Source of the DNA: Pestalotiopsis fici W106-1
Taxonomy: Eukaryota > Ascomycota > Sordariomycetes > Amphisphaeriales > Sporocadaceae
NCBI RefSeq assembly: GCF_000516985.1
Contig: NW_006917100.1
Span: forward strand, 2,407,490-2,471,489
Length of the DNA stretch: 64,000 bases
Direction of reading: 5' to 3'
The position numbers and the translations under genes were made by a program. Positions 22,718 through 34,075 of the stretch are shown piece by piece. Every line of letters begins with the position of its first letter. Within the stretch, counting starts at the first letter, position 1. The notes under the pieces were generated by a model. That model was not told the DNA's origin, ran no database searches, and saw nothing but the letters and a program-made list of their open reading frames with translations.

Positions 22718-24200
22718 TGGCCCTTTTCTTATTCCCACCTGCGAAGAACCAAATCTGGCTGCCGTTGAAGCTGGTCAAGGTTTTTCTGCTTTGTCCGAAG
22801 GCACGGGCAAGAAAGGAAAACGGGCATATGCACAGGTCATGCCTGCATATATAAATACCTACCTACTTACTGACTGGCATAGGTATCCAACCTACATGGG
22901 GAATGTGTGGACACCAGGAAGGTTTGGGCCGGCTCCCTGATCACACCACCCGCCCCGAGACGAGCTTGATCGTGAAAGCAAAGATACCTACATCATGCCA
23001 TGGCCCGGCAATACTGTTCGGGTATATGCCCGAGCGTGGGCCAAACTGCGTCATGCATCATCGGGGCAAAGACGAGGCATTTTCTTCTTTTCCTTCTTCT
23101 TCTTCTTCTTTGACATGTCGTCCTGCAGCAGCAGTGCAGACAAACTTACAGCTCCTTGGGTGGTTATTTTTTTTTTTTCTTAAAGCAAGTTTAGGTAGGG
23201 GCCCTTGAAGCCTTGGGGAGACTGAGCGTTGATCATGAGAGTTAGGCGCGCCAATCAAGCTGCTGGAGTGTCTGGAGTGTCTGGAGCCAGTGGGTTTACA
23301 ACAGGGCACACTGGTGCTGACGACCGTGTGCAGGCCCTGTACCTAGTACTAGTTATGCGGGGTGGTTACTGGCCGTTGAGGGGAGGATGGGGGATTGGCA
23401 CGGGGTGGATGGCTACTAGTAATAGGTTGTGGGGTTTTCCCCCAGTTTCCCACCATGAATTAGTGGTGATTCGTGAGGGTTGTAGATCACGCGACGAAAT
23501 GGACGGCGGCGGAGGATAATGCCAAGAAATGAATGCAATTGATCCACGAGACGCGGCTATATACTCTGGATATGAGTGTGTCGAGACAGTAGCACCGATA
23601 TCACACGAAGTATACCATGAAAAGACTCTGATACAATAGTGGAGACATGTCTCGTAGTATACCATCGTAGTCTGGAAATATATGAAAGAAGAACAGAGTT
23701 GACGAATGGGAGCAAGTTGTTCATCTACGGACTAAACTTTGCAGCCCAGAACTCAGTAACCTCGCTGTGGGCCCAGCGGATCTAGCCCGTTGGGTCTAAC
23801 CTATCTGAATCGGACTGATGTCGCGTCATTTTCATAAATTATACAACTGCCCAAACCTCATAGCATTCTCGGTATAAGCCAACTTTGTTTCCAATACAAA
23901 CAATGCCAGCCAATGTCTTGATGCACTCTTAAATTGGTACTATGTTCCGCCCATCAATTTTCCCACCGAGTACTTTACGTTACTTTAAAGTCGAATCCCA
24001 CCCCCTCCCGGTCAGTTAATCCAATCACAAACATCGGATATATAAATCCAGAGTATCCTTATTCTTGAAGGTCATGCAATCAAATGTCTCGAAATATACT
24101 CGAGGTGAAAATGGAAAGTAGGCAAAAAATTTCAAAAAGAAAGAAAAGAGAAGAATTAACAAGCAAAGCCATCAGGAACCATGAATGGAGCAGCAGCAGC
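22718..24200. other. Gene-free interval of 1.5 kb
   Basis: It contains the promoter of the sugar transporter, with a TATATAAAT-like stretch at about 22846-22855 and several TACCTACC words. A pyrimidine tract of TTC repeats lies at about 23083-23111, and a short direct repeat TGTCTGGAGTGTCTGGAG at about 23270. No gene is supported. Confidence 0.5.
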
Positions 24201-27068
24201 TCAACGCGGCCGAAAGTCGTCAGGTCGAAATATGGCACCCTGGCTATATCGAGTTCGGAGTTGCGATTGTGATCTGGTGTCCAAGGAGACCGGAGGTCCA
24301 ACAGATGGAGTTCCAATCGATGATGTTTCCACTGCTTGGTGACCTGGCCTCCCCAGGGATGCGTGTCTGGGAGGGATGGCATGGCTCGCGATACCTCGCG
24401 TTCTATAAGGCTCTGCTGCCGTTGGGGTCATTGGCCTCCAGTGGCCATCGGACAATGACTCACGAGAAGCTCGAGCAGGACCCGGGAGGGCACCAGACAT
24501 CTCTTGGACATGGTCCTCTGCTGCGCGAAGTCCATTTATGTCATGTCTGAAGTATGGCGTCTCTGGATCTGACTCTTGAAGCTCCAGCTCCAGCTCAGGC
24601 TCGGGCTCGGGCTCGGGCGACTCTGGCCCCCGTCTGAGATCCGGGATGAGGGGAACAGTAAACGGGTTGGGCACTCTGACATGAGCTAGCTGGTTCTCTT
24701 CATCAGGCACTTGATTCCCGATGACCTTCTCATTGAACCTGAGTGCCACCTGGGTGCGCCGCTGTTCCTCATCCGCGTTGGTCTCCTCTGCCTCGCCCGT
24801 CTCTGCTATCACTTGGCGGGTTTTGCCCCAGCCAAAATTGTCCATGTTCTTGACAGCGTATATCGTGACGCATATGTTGATGAACGGGCCAACAATTGCG
24901 AAAATGGTCAAGCCCAAAAGGAACTGGCCTCGCTCAAGCCAGTTTCGAGGCATCCATACCACCATGGTCAGATAGTACAAGAGGGGAATGATCATGACGC
25001 CGGCGAATGCCAGGATAATCCACCAGGGCTGGTCTAGAACAGAGTTAGCCACCACATCCCACCTTTTAACGCTCGATTCATCGGCAAGGACAACTTACGA
25101 AGGAAGGCGTAGATCATGCAGCCCAGGCTTGCTATGACAAAGGGGTTGAGAACCCAGGTCAGAACATTGGAGAAAGCTATGATTCTTTCCCACCAGTTGA
25201 AGCTCCACCATGGAGCCTTGGTGAAGAGCATCAAGTCATTCGAGGTGGCTCCGAGCGTCCACCGTCGCCTCTGGCTCAGAAAGACCTTGAGCGAGTGCGG
25301 AACGTCTGTGTAGGCTCTGGCCCGGAGAGCCTGCCGAGTCTGTGCCTTGGGGCTCTCCATGAGCATCAGACAGACGTGGTTGCGATCTTCCGAGGCAGTC
25401 GCACGAATGCGGCGGATCACACCATCCAAGGGCTTTGGATGATAGCCGAAAAGCTCAATGAGCACCCTGTCTCCGCACGTCTCTTCGCAGACTTTGAGAA
25501 GCTGGCAGCAGCCCGGCAAGCATGAGACCTTGTGGGTCACCACGCTCTGATGAAGGCGGCGGAGACCCTGGGCAATGGTATACTCGGCAGATTGGTAGAT
25601 GGACCATAGATTCCAGTTCCCATGCTGGAAGTCAACAGCAACATAGCCGCAGACGCCCACAGTCTGAGGATAGTGGCTCTCTGTGACAAGATGCGAGATG
25701 CAGTCTGTCTCAAAGACTGTATCTGCATCCATACCAATGAGGACGTCGACTCTATCAAAGCCGGCATCGTTCTGCAGCCAGCTCGCCATGGCCTTGAAGA
25801 AGGGAGGCGAGAACACGACCTTTGGTTGCTCTGCCCGCTTGTTGAAGTGGTGCACAAATGATCGGGAGACGATGAGGCTGTCGCGCTTGCCTTGGTTCTG
25901 CTGCTTGATGATGCAGAAGAACGGCACTCCCTTGTACACGCCCGTAAGGCATTCAACATCCATTGTCTGGCCATCCCAGGCAAGATAGGCAGTGCGAATC
26001 ATGAAGCGTCGGGTCTGCCTACCAACAAGAATGTCCTCGGCCAGATACTGAGCCGTCGTCTTCTCCATCCCGGGCCCACGAACCTTTCCATCGCATACAA
26101 TCATGATGGCCTTCTTGTGCTGGTCAATATTGACCTGCGAGGTCAGTGAATCCAAAGATCGTGTACATTCCTCAAAGCTTTCATTGTAGCATGGCATCAA
26201 GAGAACCATGGCCTCTGGTGTGTTGGGGACAATCTTTCTCGGCTTGAAGACTTTGTTCTTTGTGCTGTAGATGATGATCATGAAAATCATGATACAGTTC
26301 AACACCAGAGGCAGAGAGATGAAGGGTAGGTAGAGGTAGTAGTATCTGGGCCAATACCAACTCGCAAAGATCAGTATGAAGCTAATTTTCTGTCAGCGAT
26401 CGACCCTGGTCAGCTCTGGTCACGTTTGTACCTACTTTGCTGAAAAGTCAAACAGTGTAAGGAGTTGCTTCTGGAACCAGACCTTGCGCTTCCCTCGCTT
26501 GATGATCTTTGGGTCAACGGTGTCGGCAAGTTCCACTGCGGATTTCTCGTTGGCAAGCAAAGGGGGCAGACTGATCGGAATTGGTCCAGGCGATGACGTC
26601 GAAGCGTCTATGGACTTGGTGGCTCTGGTCACTGGATCGAATGAAGTTGGCGTTGACTCCTGACCCTGCCTTACCGTGACGGAAGGTCTTCTCAAGTGCG
26701 TGGGCGTCGAACCATGATGTGTCTGGATCTGACGGAGCAGTGGCAGTTGTGCTGCGGATGTAGCGCGATGTGTGTTCCTGTGTGTCTCGTCTGATAATGT
26801 CTGGGTGCAACTATTTTTATAGTTGCTTCGCAGTGCAGCGTGCGCAAGAGTGTCGCTGTGTTCTGGGCGTCTTTGTCGCCAAGGATCCTGGAAAGCACGA
26901 TTAAAACTGTCTTCTACCTTTGTGCGCAGGGTAACTTACTGTTATCGACCGAGCTGGGACCCTTCTAAGCTCCGGCGGACTTGAAGTGTATGATCGCTCA
27001 GTCGGATCAGCAAATGGATCTTCTGACTCCGGCAAGTATGCCCTCAGGCGTCGATTGTTTGGATCCAT
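24201..27068 (-). CDS. Chitin-synthase-like GT2 membrane glycosyltransferase (898 aa)
   Basis: Four exons with introns at 26888-26939, 26382-26435 and 25034-25098 give 899 codons. The first exon (27068-26940) begins MDPNNRRLRAYLPESEDPF and joins a long open frame in phase 0. A 200-residue basic, Ser/Pro-rich cytosolic N-terminus is followed by two membrane segments and a GT-A core. The core shows PCYNESFEECTRSLDSL, IVCDGKVRG, GMDADTVFE (DxD metal site), CLPGCCQLLKV, SEDRNH and QRRRWTLGATSND, the processive-synthase signature. Three or more membrane helices follow, then a Pro/Glu-rich tail (EPEPEPELELELQES) with Arg/Ser/Thr. Order and motifs match the chitin synthase family 2 type but also the hyaluronan-synthase-like branch. 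It should polymerise a UDP-sugar and extrude the chain through the plasma membrane. Divergent from the nucleotide-sugar dehydrogenase gene, it may use that enzyme's product. Confidence 0.88.
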
Positions 27069-28713
27069 ATTGCAAAGATGACCGGCCGTCTAGATCCGTG
27101 GCAGATCAGCCTCCTTTTCTGTCGATGTCTTGTGTGTCCAAGCTCTGTACTTCTTCGGGGAGGCTATATACGCATCAAGAGCAGCACAACTTTGTAGATG
27201 AGATCGCCAAAGTCCTTCTCAAATGGCATCCTTCTAATGTTCAGTGGTGGCAATGACGATGGAGGTCGAGTGACAGCCGTTTGAAGCGCTTAGAGGTTTC
27301 GTCTGGGCTGTAGCGCTGTAGATGCGTGGAAATTGTGCGAGTGTAGGGGAATTTTGATGGACTGGCAGCAGGACAAAGAACAAGAAAGACGTAAAAAGTG
27401 CGGTGGTTGGCAAAACCATAGGGCAAGCTGGCCAACAGGACTACAAAACTGTATTTTACAGAGTCACTGCAAATGTCCCGAGTACCTACATACCAAATCC
27501 CCAACCAAGCATACCCCCTTTTTTTGCCACAAGTTGCTAACCATATCTCTGCCCAAGTACACCGTTTACATGTCATGAGTCACCTGGATGGCGTAAGCAT
27601 CTTGCAATTTTCCCCACCATAATTTCTATGATGATACAAGAGGTTATGGACACAGGTGGAAACAATTCGGGAGATACTGCTTCTACATGAAACCGCAGCA
27701 TCAAGTGGCAGAAGTGAAAGGTCTGATGAGGGCTCACTTATGCCACCAGCCTAGGAAACTGGGGAAGAATGCATAATATTCTCCTTGAGCTCCGCATAGT
27801 CGCCCCGTGGCAAGACTCTTCAAGGACATTGGGACCTCGTCCCTCGATTAGGGCCAAGAGTTGTGCCAACATTTAAGATTCGATAAGTTTTTAGGTGCGT
27901 CCTCCCCCCCTTTTTTTTGTCCTCCTTTCGGACCGTACTGCAGTTTGCAAGGCACCCTGATGACAGCCTGACAGGTCCCTTAAGTTTTGGAGCAGATACT
28001 GTCGCTACTAAGCAGCAGCGTGCACAGAACGCCCGATCTTGCCATTCGTCCCGGATCTTGACCAGCAGATATTGCCATCGAGGAGTAGCTATATTCAGCT
28101 GTTGTTGGAAAGACTGAGAAGGTCAAGGACTACGTTCTGTAACAATGAGGGTTTGTCCATGTCGATGGCATAACCAATGGTACCAGAAATTGGTGTGATG
28201 CAGTATGTGGTTCCTGCAACAGATACACCTAGAAGGCACATCTCTGCCAATAGGCTGAGGAGTTGTCTGATGGTAAAACTGGAGACGACCCAGCACCAAT
28301 ATTGTAGAAAAGCATATTCCTTTTCGGTTCCAACAGATGTCGCCACTGTGAGTCGCACGATTGTCCACTTTTAGCTTCGGCTTTCGGGGACATGTAGAGA
28401 AATGCTGGTGATTTTGACTCCTGCCAATACCATGACCTGGCTGTGATGCCACATCCGCAAAGTCTCGGTGCTTAGCCAGCACCTTCATTCGTGTTGGCGA
28501 AAGTCCATTGCCGACAAGCTCTGACATAGCAGGTCTGTAGTGGAGGCTGCTGGTTTAAAATGCAGAAGACTGCTCACCTACCAGATTGCCTCGAGGTTGT
28601 CCCGAAGGGTCTTAACCTGGCCTCCTCAGGTGGTCATTTTCAGAGAAATTGAAGCAAACTTTTCATATCAAGCTTCAAATCTCCTCGTTCTTGCCAGCAA
28701 GACTACCGGGAAA
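27069..28713. promoter_or_regulatory. Shared divergent promoter region of the GT2 and dehydrogenase genes
   Basis: 1.65 kb separate the ATG of the GT2 gene (27068, minus strand) from that of the dehydrogenase (28714, plus strand). No gene is recognised between them. Head-to-head arrangement suggests common control; no specific binding site could be assigned. Confidence 0.45.
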
Positions 28714-30291
28714 ATGCATCCAGCACCTGATCTTCCGCCCATAGTCTGCTCGGCCTTGCCCGTGGGTAGCCCGAGCATGGCCAAGTCGTCTCAAGAGCTG
28801 ACGCCTCCCATAACACCGCCTATTGTTGCCATTGGAAACGGTATTGGTCATGTCGATCCCCTCGCCGTCGCCCAGGCTGTCGCCCAACTCCCACAAGCGG
28901 AGGAGCCGCTGGTCGCGGTCATCGGCTGTGGCTACGTTGGCGAGCACTTGATCAGCAGCTTCTCGAAGCATTACAACGTCCTAGGGTACGATTTGTCCCA
29001 GGCTCGTCTTGAGGTTTTGCGGCAGACATACAATCAGAAGGATAGCCGCATCACCTTCACCCAGGACCCTGGCGACTTGTCGAAAGCAACTCATTTCTTG
29101 ATTTCTGTTCCGACTCTTCTCTTGGAGGACAAGACCATTGATATCAGCTACATCCAGAGTGCCCTTGGTACGGTAGCAACTTTTGGGCGCAAGGGCTCTA
29201 CCGTCGTTGTGGAGAGCTCGGTGGCTGTTGGCATGACCAGACAGCTTCTTGGACCTCTGGTGGACAAGAAGGGTTTCTTCGTAGGAATGTCACCCGAGGT
29301 ATGTTGTGCACCATGTCGACTTGCAACATAGAAATTGTATGATGCTAATGGGAGAAAACAGAGAGTTGACCCCGGGCGCACAGAGCCTTCCACGCATAAG
29401 ATCCCCAAGATTGTTTCGGGCCTCGACGATGTGGCTCCAGGCTCTCTAGAGGCAATCGTCCGTCTGTACTCATCTGTCTTTGACACCATCATTCCAGTGT
29501 CCAAGCCTGAAGTCGCAGAGATGATGAAACTCTACGAAAACTGCCAGAGAATGATGTGTATTGCCTTTGCCAACGAGATGGCTGACGCTTGCATTCCCTT
29601 TGGTGTCGATCCCTACGAAGTATGCCGGGCTGCCTCTACCAAGCCGTTTGGATACATGCCATATATGCCGAGCTTGGGAGTTGGTGGTCACTGTATCCCT
29701 GTGAACCCCTATTACCTGCTATCCAATAGTGACTTCCCATTGCTCAAAGCCTGCACGGAGAAAATGTGGCAACGACCGGTCGAAATGGGCCAGAGAGCAC
29801 TACGACTCCTCTTTGGCCCGGACAATGAGGGAACCTATCCTCTGTCCACTGTGAAGCGAACAGATTCGGGTGTTGACATGTCTCACGATGAGATGGTGGC
29901 GGATGGGGCGCTGGCCAAATGCGGCGTCGGCTTGACTGGAGGCTTGATGAGCCTTCCCGAGACCATGAGCGGCGCAACGACCTTCAAGCCACGTGCCCGG
30001 GTTCTCGTGGTTGGTATGGGCTTTAAAGCAGGACAGAGCGTCTTGAGCAACTCTCCCGGACAGAAACTTGCCCAATTCCTTGCTGAGTCCGGCCGCGTGG
30101 ACGTCATGTTTGCGGACCCGTTGGTGAAGCAGGAAGCCATACCCCTAATCCCGCGTCTGCCTGATGAGTTCTGGAAAAAAGATACCCTCGAGGGATTTGA
30201 TATGATCATTGTGGCCGTCAAGCAACACGGACTTGACCTCAGCGTCCTCCAGATACTGCAAGATGTCAATGTAGCAATATGGTGTCCATAA
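28714..30291 (+). CDS. UDP-sugar 6-dehydrogenase, WbpA/WecC-like (504 aa)
   Basis: Two exons joined by a 63-bp phase 0 intron (29299-29361, GTATGT..CAG) give 505 codons. A 70-residue Pro/Ala-rich leader precedes the NAD-binding Rossmann fold (VAVIGCGYVGEHL). The intron falls inside the conserved SPERVDPGR motif. The middle domain has EMMKLYENCQRMMCIAFANE, which carries the substrate-binding Lys and Asn, and LGVGGHCIPVNPYYL with the catalytic Cys. The UDP-binding C-terminal domain starts at RVLVVGMGFKAGQ. SPERVDPGR and HCIPVNPYYL resemble UDP-N-acetylglucosamine or N-acetylmannosamine dehydrogenases more than the ordinary UDP-glucose enzyme. The product is then a UDP-uronic acid, possibly of GlcNAc. 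An insertion of about 50 residues (LLFGPDNEG to GATTFKP) separates the last two domains. Confidence 0.88.
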
Positions 30292-31019
30292 CGGCACCAA
30301 TGGGGTATCATACCAGGTCGCGAAGAAGGGAGACGCGACACCGGTTCAGCTTTCCAGCCGGATGTGATGACGGATAAATCGAGAAGGGCGTAAGGGAAGG
30401 ATATTCATTTCTCATTTGTAATTTCATGGATTTTCTACTCGGCCAGAGTAATCTTGTAACTCACAATCCATCACCATCACTCATTTATCAAGTAGAACGA
30501 AGAGTAAATAAAACCTATCGTGAGTAATAGCAACGGGATAGATACACTTGTCAGTGCAAAAATAAAACATGATCATTATATGCACAATGACTCGCACATT
30601 TCGTTCCAAACTTAGATCTACTATTCCAGAAACACGAGGTCCGAGACGCAATACTAATACGTTTGAAACACGCTAAATGCTGTGCTATGTTCGCTGGTCA
30701 TTCAAGTTAGTTGTTTAACATTCGATTGATCCAAAGGTCCCGGGCCTGCATGTACCTACAAGAAGAAAAAGCCTTGGTCGGGTATCTAGCAGGTAGGCAA
30801 GGGCGATGATATATGGTCACTCCTAACACCTATGTATGTACCGTGCATCATGTGCTAAAACTAATCTCCTCCAGGTCAAATCATCCAACCTTGAATCCAT
30901 ATCCGAACAATCAACATTCTGACCTCTCGAGCATACATATTATATCATCTCTTGAGCACCCCGCTAGATCCGTTTCTTCCATATTCATCTCTCCACTGAT
31001 CACTTCTTGTCCACATGTT
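30292..31019. other. Intergenic spacer, promoter of the GH18 gene
   Basis: About 730 bp between two plus-strand genes. An in-frame ATG at 30813 would add 69 residues to the GH18 protein. That stretch reads as low-similarity leader sequence, so I treat it as 5' untranslated. Confidence 0.5.
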
Positions 31020-32114
31020 ATGAGAATCATGGCTACTCCTCAATTTGTCAATGCTGTCTATTATCCGTGCTGGCGCATCTACAAAGGCCATGCTCCGTCG
31101 GCTCTACAGCAAGACGCCATCTCTCATGTCTACTATGCCTTTGTGCGCGTGAACCAAGACGGGACACTACGTCTGTTGGATGAATATGCCGACTGCTGCA
31201 TCGAAGCTGACGGAGAAAAGGGTTGTCTCGCAGCCCTCGTCAAGCTCAAAACCCAGATACCCGGTCTGAAGACGATTGTATCGATTGGCGGTGGAAGTGG
31301 CAGTGCCGAGTTTCCCGCCATGGCCGCCAACCCCGTTGCTCGATCGACCTTTGCCAGTAGCTGTCGGGAATTCTGCGAGAAATGGAAAATGGATGGTGTC
31401 GATATCGACTGGGAGCATCCCGAAACCCCCCACGACGGTGCCAATTTCGTGGCCATGTTGAGCGAGTTGCGCAGAGCACTTCCGTCGCCGTGGTTCCTCC
31501 TGAGCACAGCTCTTCCGGTAGGCCAGTACTGCCTCAAGAATATTGACCTCGACTTGGCCGGGCAACTTCTCGATTATCTCAATTTGATGGGCTATGACTT
31601 TAATGGTCCCTGGACAGATGTCAGCGGCCATCACGCTCAGCTTCTACCGCCGCCAGGGCCAGTAGAGAGCATCTACCCCAGGCTAAGAACCTCCTGCCAC
31701 GGCGGTGTCGACTACATCTTGTCACGCGGCTTTCCCGCCAGAAAGCTTATTCTCGGAATACCCCTCTATGTTCGGACGTTCGAGGGCGCTCACGGCATTG
31801 GCCAACCTTTCAAAAAGGCACACGAAATGGATTACAACGAGGTGCCACAGGAATGGATCACGTGTGCCAGTGTAGATCATCACTGTGGCGCTGCCAGCTA
31901 TGCTGATACAGGATCGGGAGGCAAGGGATTCGCAAGCTTTGATGTGCCTGCCACTGTTCAAATAAAGGCAGAATATGTACGGCGAACGGGGCTTGGTGGG
32001 CTATTCTACTGGACGGGCGTCGGTGATGTGAAGGGCCCTGACAGCCTCGTCCGCACGGGATACCGCGCATTGCATGGTGTACCTAGACCCTACTATCAGG
32101 CGCAGCGGAAGTAG
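31020..32114 (+). CDS. GH18 chitinase-like hydrolase without signal peptide (364 aa)
   Basis: Intronless gene. I chose the ATG at 31020 (MRIMATPQFVNAVYYPCW); the next ATG at 31029 is equally possible. It has the glycoside hydrolase 18 barrel: strand 1 NAVYYPCW, strand 3 VSIGGGSGSAEF, and strand 4 DGVDIDWEHP with the catalytic Glu in the D-x-x-D-x-D-x-E motif. It also has LNLMGYDFNG, LILGIPLYVRTF with a small insertion domain after it, and GLFYWTGVGD with the Trp at the barrel base. No signal peptide, LysM or chitin-binding domain is visible, so the enzyme may be cytosolic or leave by an unconventional route. Next to the GT2 and dehydrogenase genes, it may trim or remodel their polymer rather than degrade bulk chitin. 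Confidence 0.88.
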   Translation: MRIMATPQFVNAVYYPCWRIYKGHAPSALQQDAISHVYYAFVRVNQDGTLRLLDEYADCCIEADGEKGCLAALVKLKTQIPGLKTIVSIGGGSGSAEFPAMAANPVARSTFASSCREFCEKWKMDGVDIDWEHPETPHDGANFVAMLSELRRALPSPWFLLSTALPVGQYCLKNIDLDLAGQLLDYLNLMGYDFNGPWTDVSGHHAQLLPPPGPVESIYPRLRTSCHGGVDYILSRGFPARKLILGIPLYVRTFEGAHGIGQPFKKAHEMDYNEVPQEWITCASVDHHCGAASYADTGSGGKGFASFDVPATVQIKAEYVRRTGLGGLFYWTGVGDVKGPDSLVRTGYRALHGVPRPYYQAQRK

Positions 32115-32721
32115 TTCCAAGCACGTAATGAGCACCTTCAGGGCACATCAGTCCTAGAAGATTTGAATTGTCCAGAAACACACTAGTAAAAATTTCTCCC
32201 TTTGGACATTGATAAGTAAACCTGAAGGTTCGTCACTGGGCAGGACAGCCTATCCTTAAAGTTTCGACTTTGCCTCGGAGAAGACTGTGCACAGTGAATG
32301 CTCCGGCGACCATGAAAGTCTTGTTGCAATGTAAGTATATCGTAAATGTAGGTGTGTTATTGACGTGTATATGTGCACCTATGGCACCTAATGTAGAGCA
32401 CTTCTTGAGTACGGTGGTGGTGGTGGTGGTAGCGCCACCTATGTAAGGTAGGCGCTAGGAATGTAAAGTACACATGCATTGATGATAGTGGGGATACCAG
32501 ACAGCTCGAGGACGAGACCTGGAGCTTGGGGCAGCGTCCAGCGCGTGCCTTAGCTAATCCGGGATCCCCCCTCCGCGTCTTTCCAAACACCTCTGAAAAA
32601 AATCCCCCCCTCCAAATCTCGCAACAACTGTCACTGCTGCAGCTGCCGACAGCTGATTTGCCGCATCAGTTCCAACGCGATTCCATCCAACTGTCTGACA
32701 GCCGACGACGACATCATCGCC
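32115..32721. other. Intergenic spacer
   Basis: About 600 bp between two plus-strand genes, with a GGT trinucleotide run (about 32412-32430) and a C-rich stretch upstream of 32722. It should contain the promoter and leader of the DUF3716 gene. Confidence 0.5.
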
Positions 32722-32898
32722 ATGTCAGCCGCCAGAGGAGGCATCATTCAACCGCCGCGAGGTCGTCCCTCAAAGGTGACAAAACCCGCCGCCACACCTC
32801 GTCGTCCCGCTGCTCGTCGCGCCGGACTTCAGGACACCGTCCCTAACCAAGACCCGGACCTCGAGCCGCACCATGAGCATGAGCACGAGCATGAACAT

Positions 32899-32933
<35 letters not shown>

Positions 32934-34075
32934 TGATCCCGAACAAGATCACAGCCATGAGCACGACCTAGGCCCAGGGCCTGACGAGCTTGACCAGCAG
33001 CAGCACCATGATCATCACGGCGATTTCGATCCAGAGGCTGCCGCTGCTGCCGCCGCCGCCGCTGCCCAGCACTCTGCCGCCCAGCAACAACAGCAGCAAC
33101 AGCAGATGGACCTTAGCACTGCCGCCAGCATCCTGGCCAGCAGCGGTGCAGGTCCCATGGGCGTAAACCCTCATGAACATCCAGACTTTGACCAGATGGG
33201 CCAGCACGATGGCACCGACGATTTATCCCACACCACCGAGAGTCTAGCTCTTCAGTCAGGATACCAGAACGTCATCGTGGAAAGTGCGTTGGCGAAGCGG
33301 CTGGCACGGGAGCCGGGCATGCGGCTGGCACAGCAGAGGCGACCAGAGCAGCAACTTAACCTGCAAAGACGCAGTAATGTTGAAGCCTTATTTGCTCACA
33401 TTGCTGGCGAGTCGGCACCGGTTCCCTGCAAGAACTGTCACAAGGGCCACGGACCGTGGACGACTTGCGTGATCGTGGATGGTCAGATGTGTGGTAGTTG
33501 TGCCAACTGTTGGTTCAATGCTTCGGGAGCCAGATGTTCATTCCATGGTAAGAAAACTGATGCTGTCATCCACAGTCCAACATGCCTGGCTAACACGTTG
33601 TGTGTTCCACAGAAACTCGCAACCCGGCCGCTCACGCAGGAACAGTGATGGGCGATGCGGCTTTCAACAATCTAGCTATCCCCTCTGCTGCTCTTGGGGG
33701 TTTCAATTACGTATCTGGGCCTGCTTCGGCTGATCCTGTTGTGAAATACACCATTGAGCGCGCCATGGCCGACATCCGTGCCGCAGACAAGAGGACTCGC
33801 CAAATGCTGATGATCGAGGCAGCAGCCAAACAGCTAGCTTTCCAAATTGTTGCATATGAAGAGACACTTCATGAGGAACAAGTCCATGAACAACATGCTC
33901 AAGTTCAAGCTCAAGCGCAGGGCCACCCCCCGCCTCCGGAAGCCATAAGTAAGTGATCCCGTACTGATCGTTCAGAAATTACCCCGTGTACTGCCCCACT
34001 ACTGGCAATTGTTAATGGAGTCTCTCGGCCCTCTATTCATTCATTGTTATTTTATCCACAGCAAACAGATACTGA
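32722..34075 (+). CDS. DUF3716-type cysteine-rich protein with His-Glu repeat
   Basis: Exon 1 (32722-33547) joins exon 2 at 33613 through a 65-bp phase 1 intron (GTAAGA..CAG). A second intron (33949-34061, GTAAGT..TTATCCACAG) would end the protein at TNRY; if it is retained, translation stops at 33956. The N-terminus is Arg/Pro/Ala-rich with a RGRPSK motif like an AT-hook. Then come eleven His-Glu/Asp dipeptides, an Ala run, a Gln run, and a Cys cluster CKNCHKGHGPWTTC..MCGSCANCWFNASGARCSFH. The cluster matches the fungal DUF3716 domain, presumed zinc-binding. The C-terminal part has a helix (YTIERAMADIRAADKRTRQ) and Gln/His-rich sequence. It is likely a nuclear, DNA-associated protein, but no function is established. 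Confidence 0.75.
32872..32937 (+). repeat. Hexanucleotide repeat CA(T/C)GAG coding for (His-Glu)n
   Basis: Eleven consecutive His-Glu (last one His-Asp) units, each six bases, mostly CATGAG or CACGAG. Such exact coding repeats tend to change length by slippage. Confidence 0.9.

Noticed and set aside
30813..31019. Longer N-terminus for the GH18 protein
   Set aside because: The added 69 residues have no barrel or signal-peptide features. The start at 31020 or 31029 goes directly into strand 1 of the barrel.
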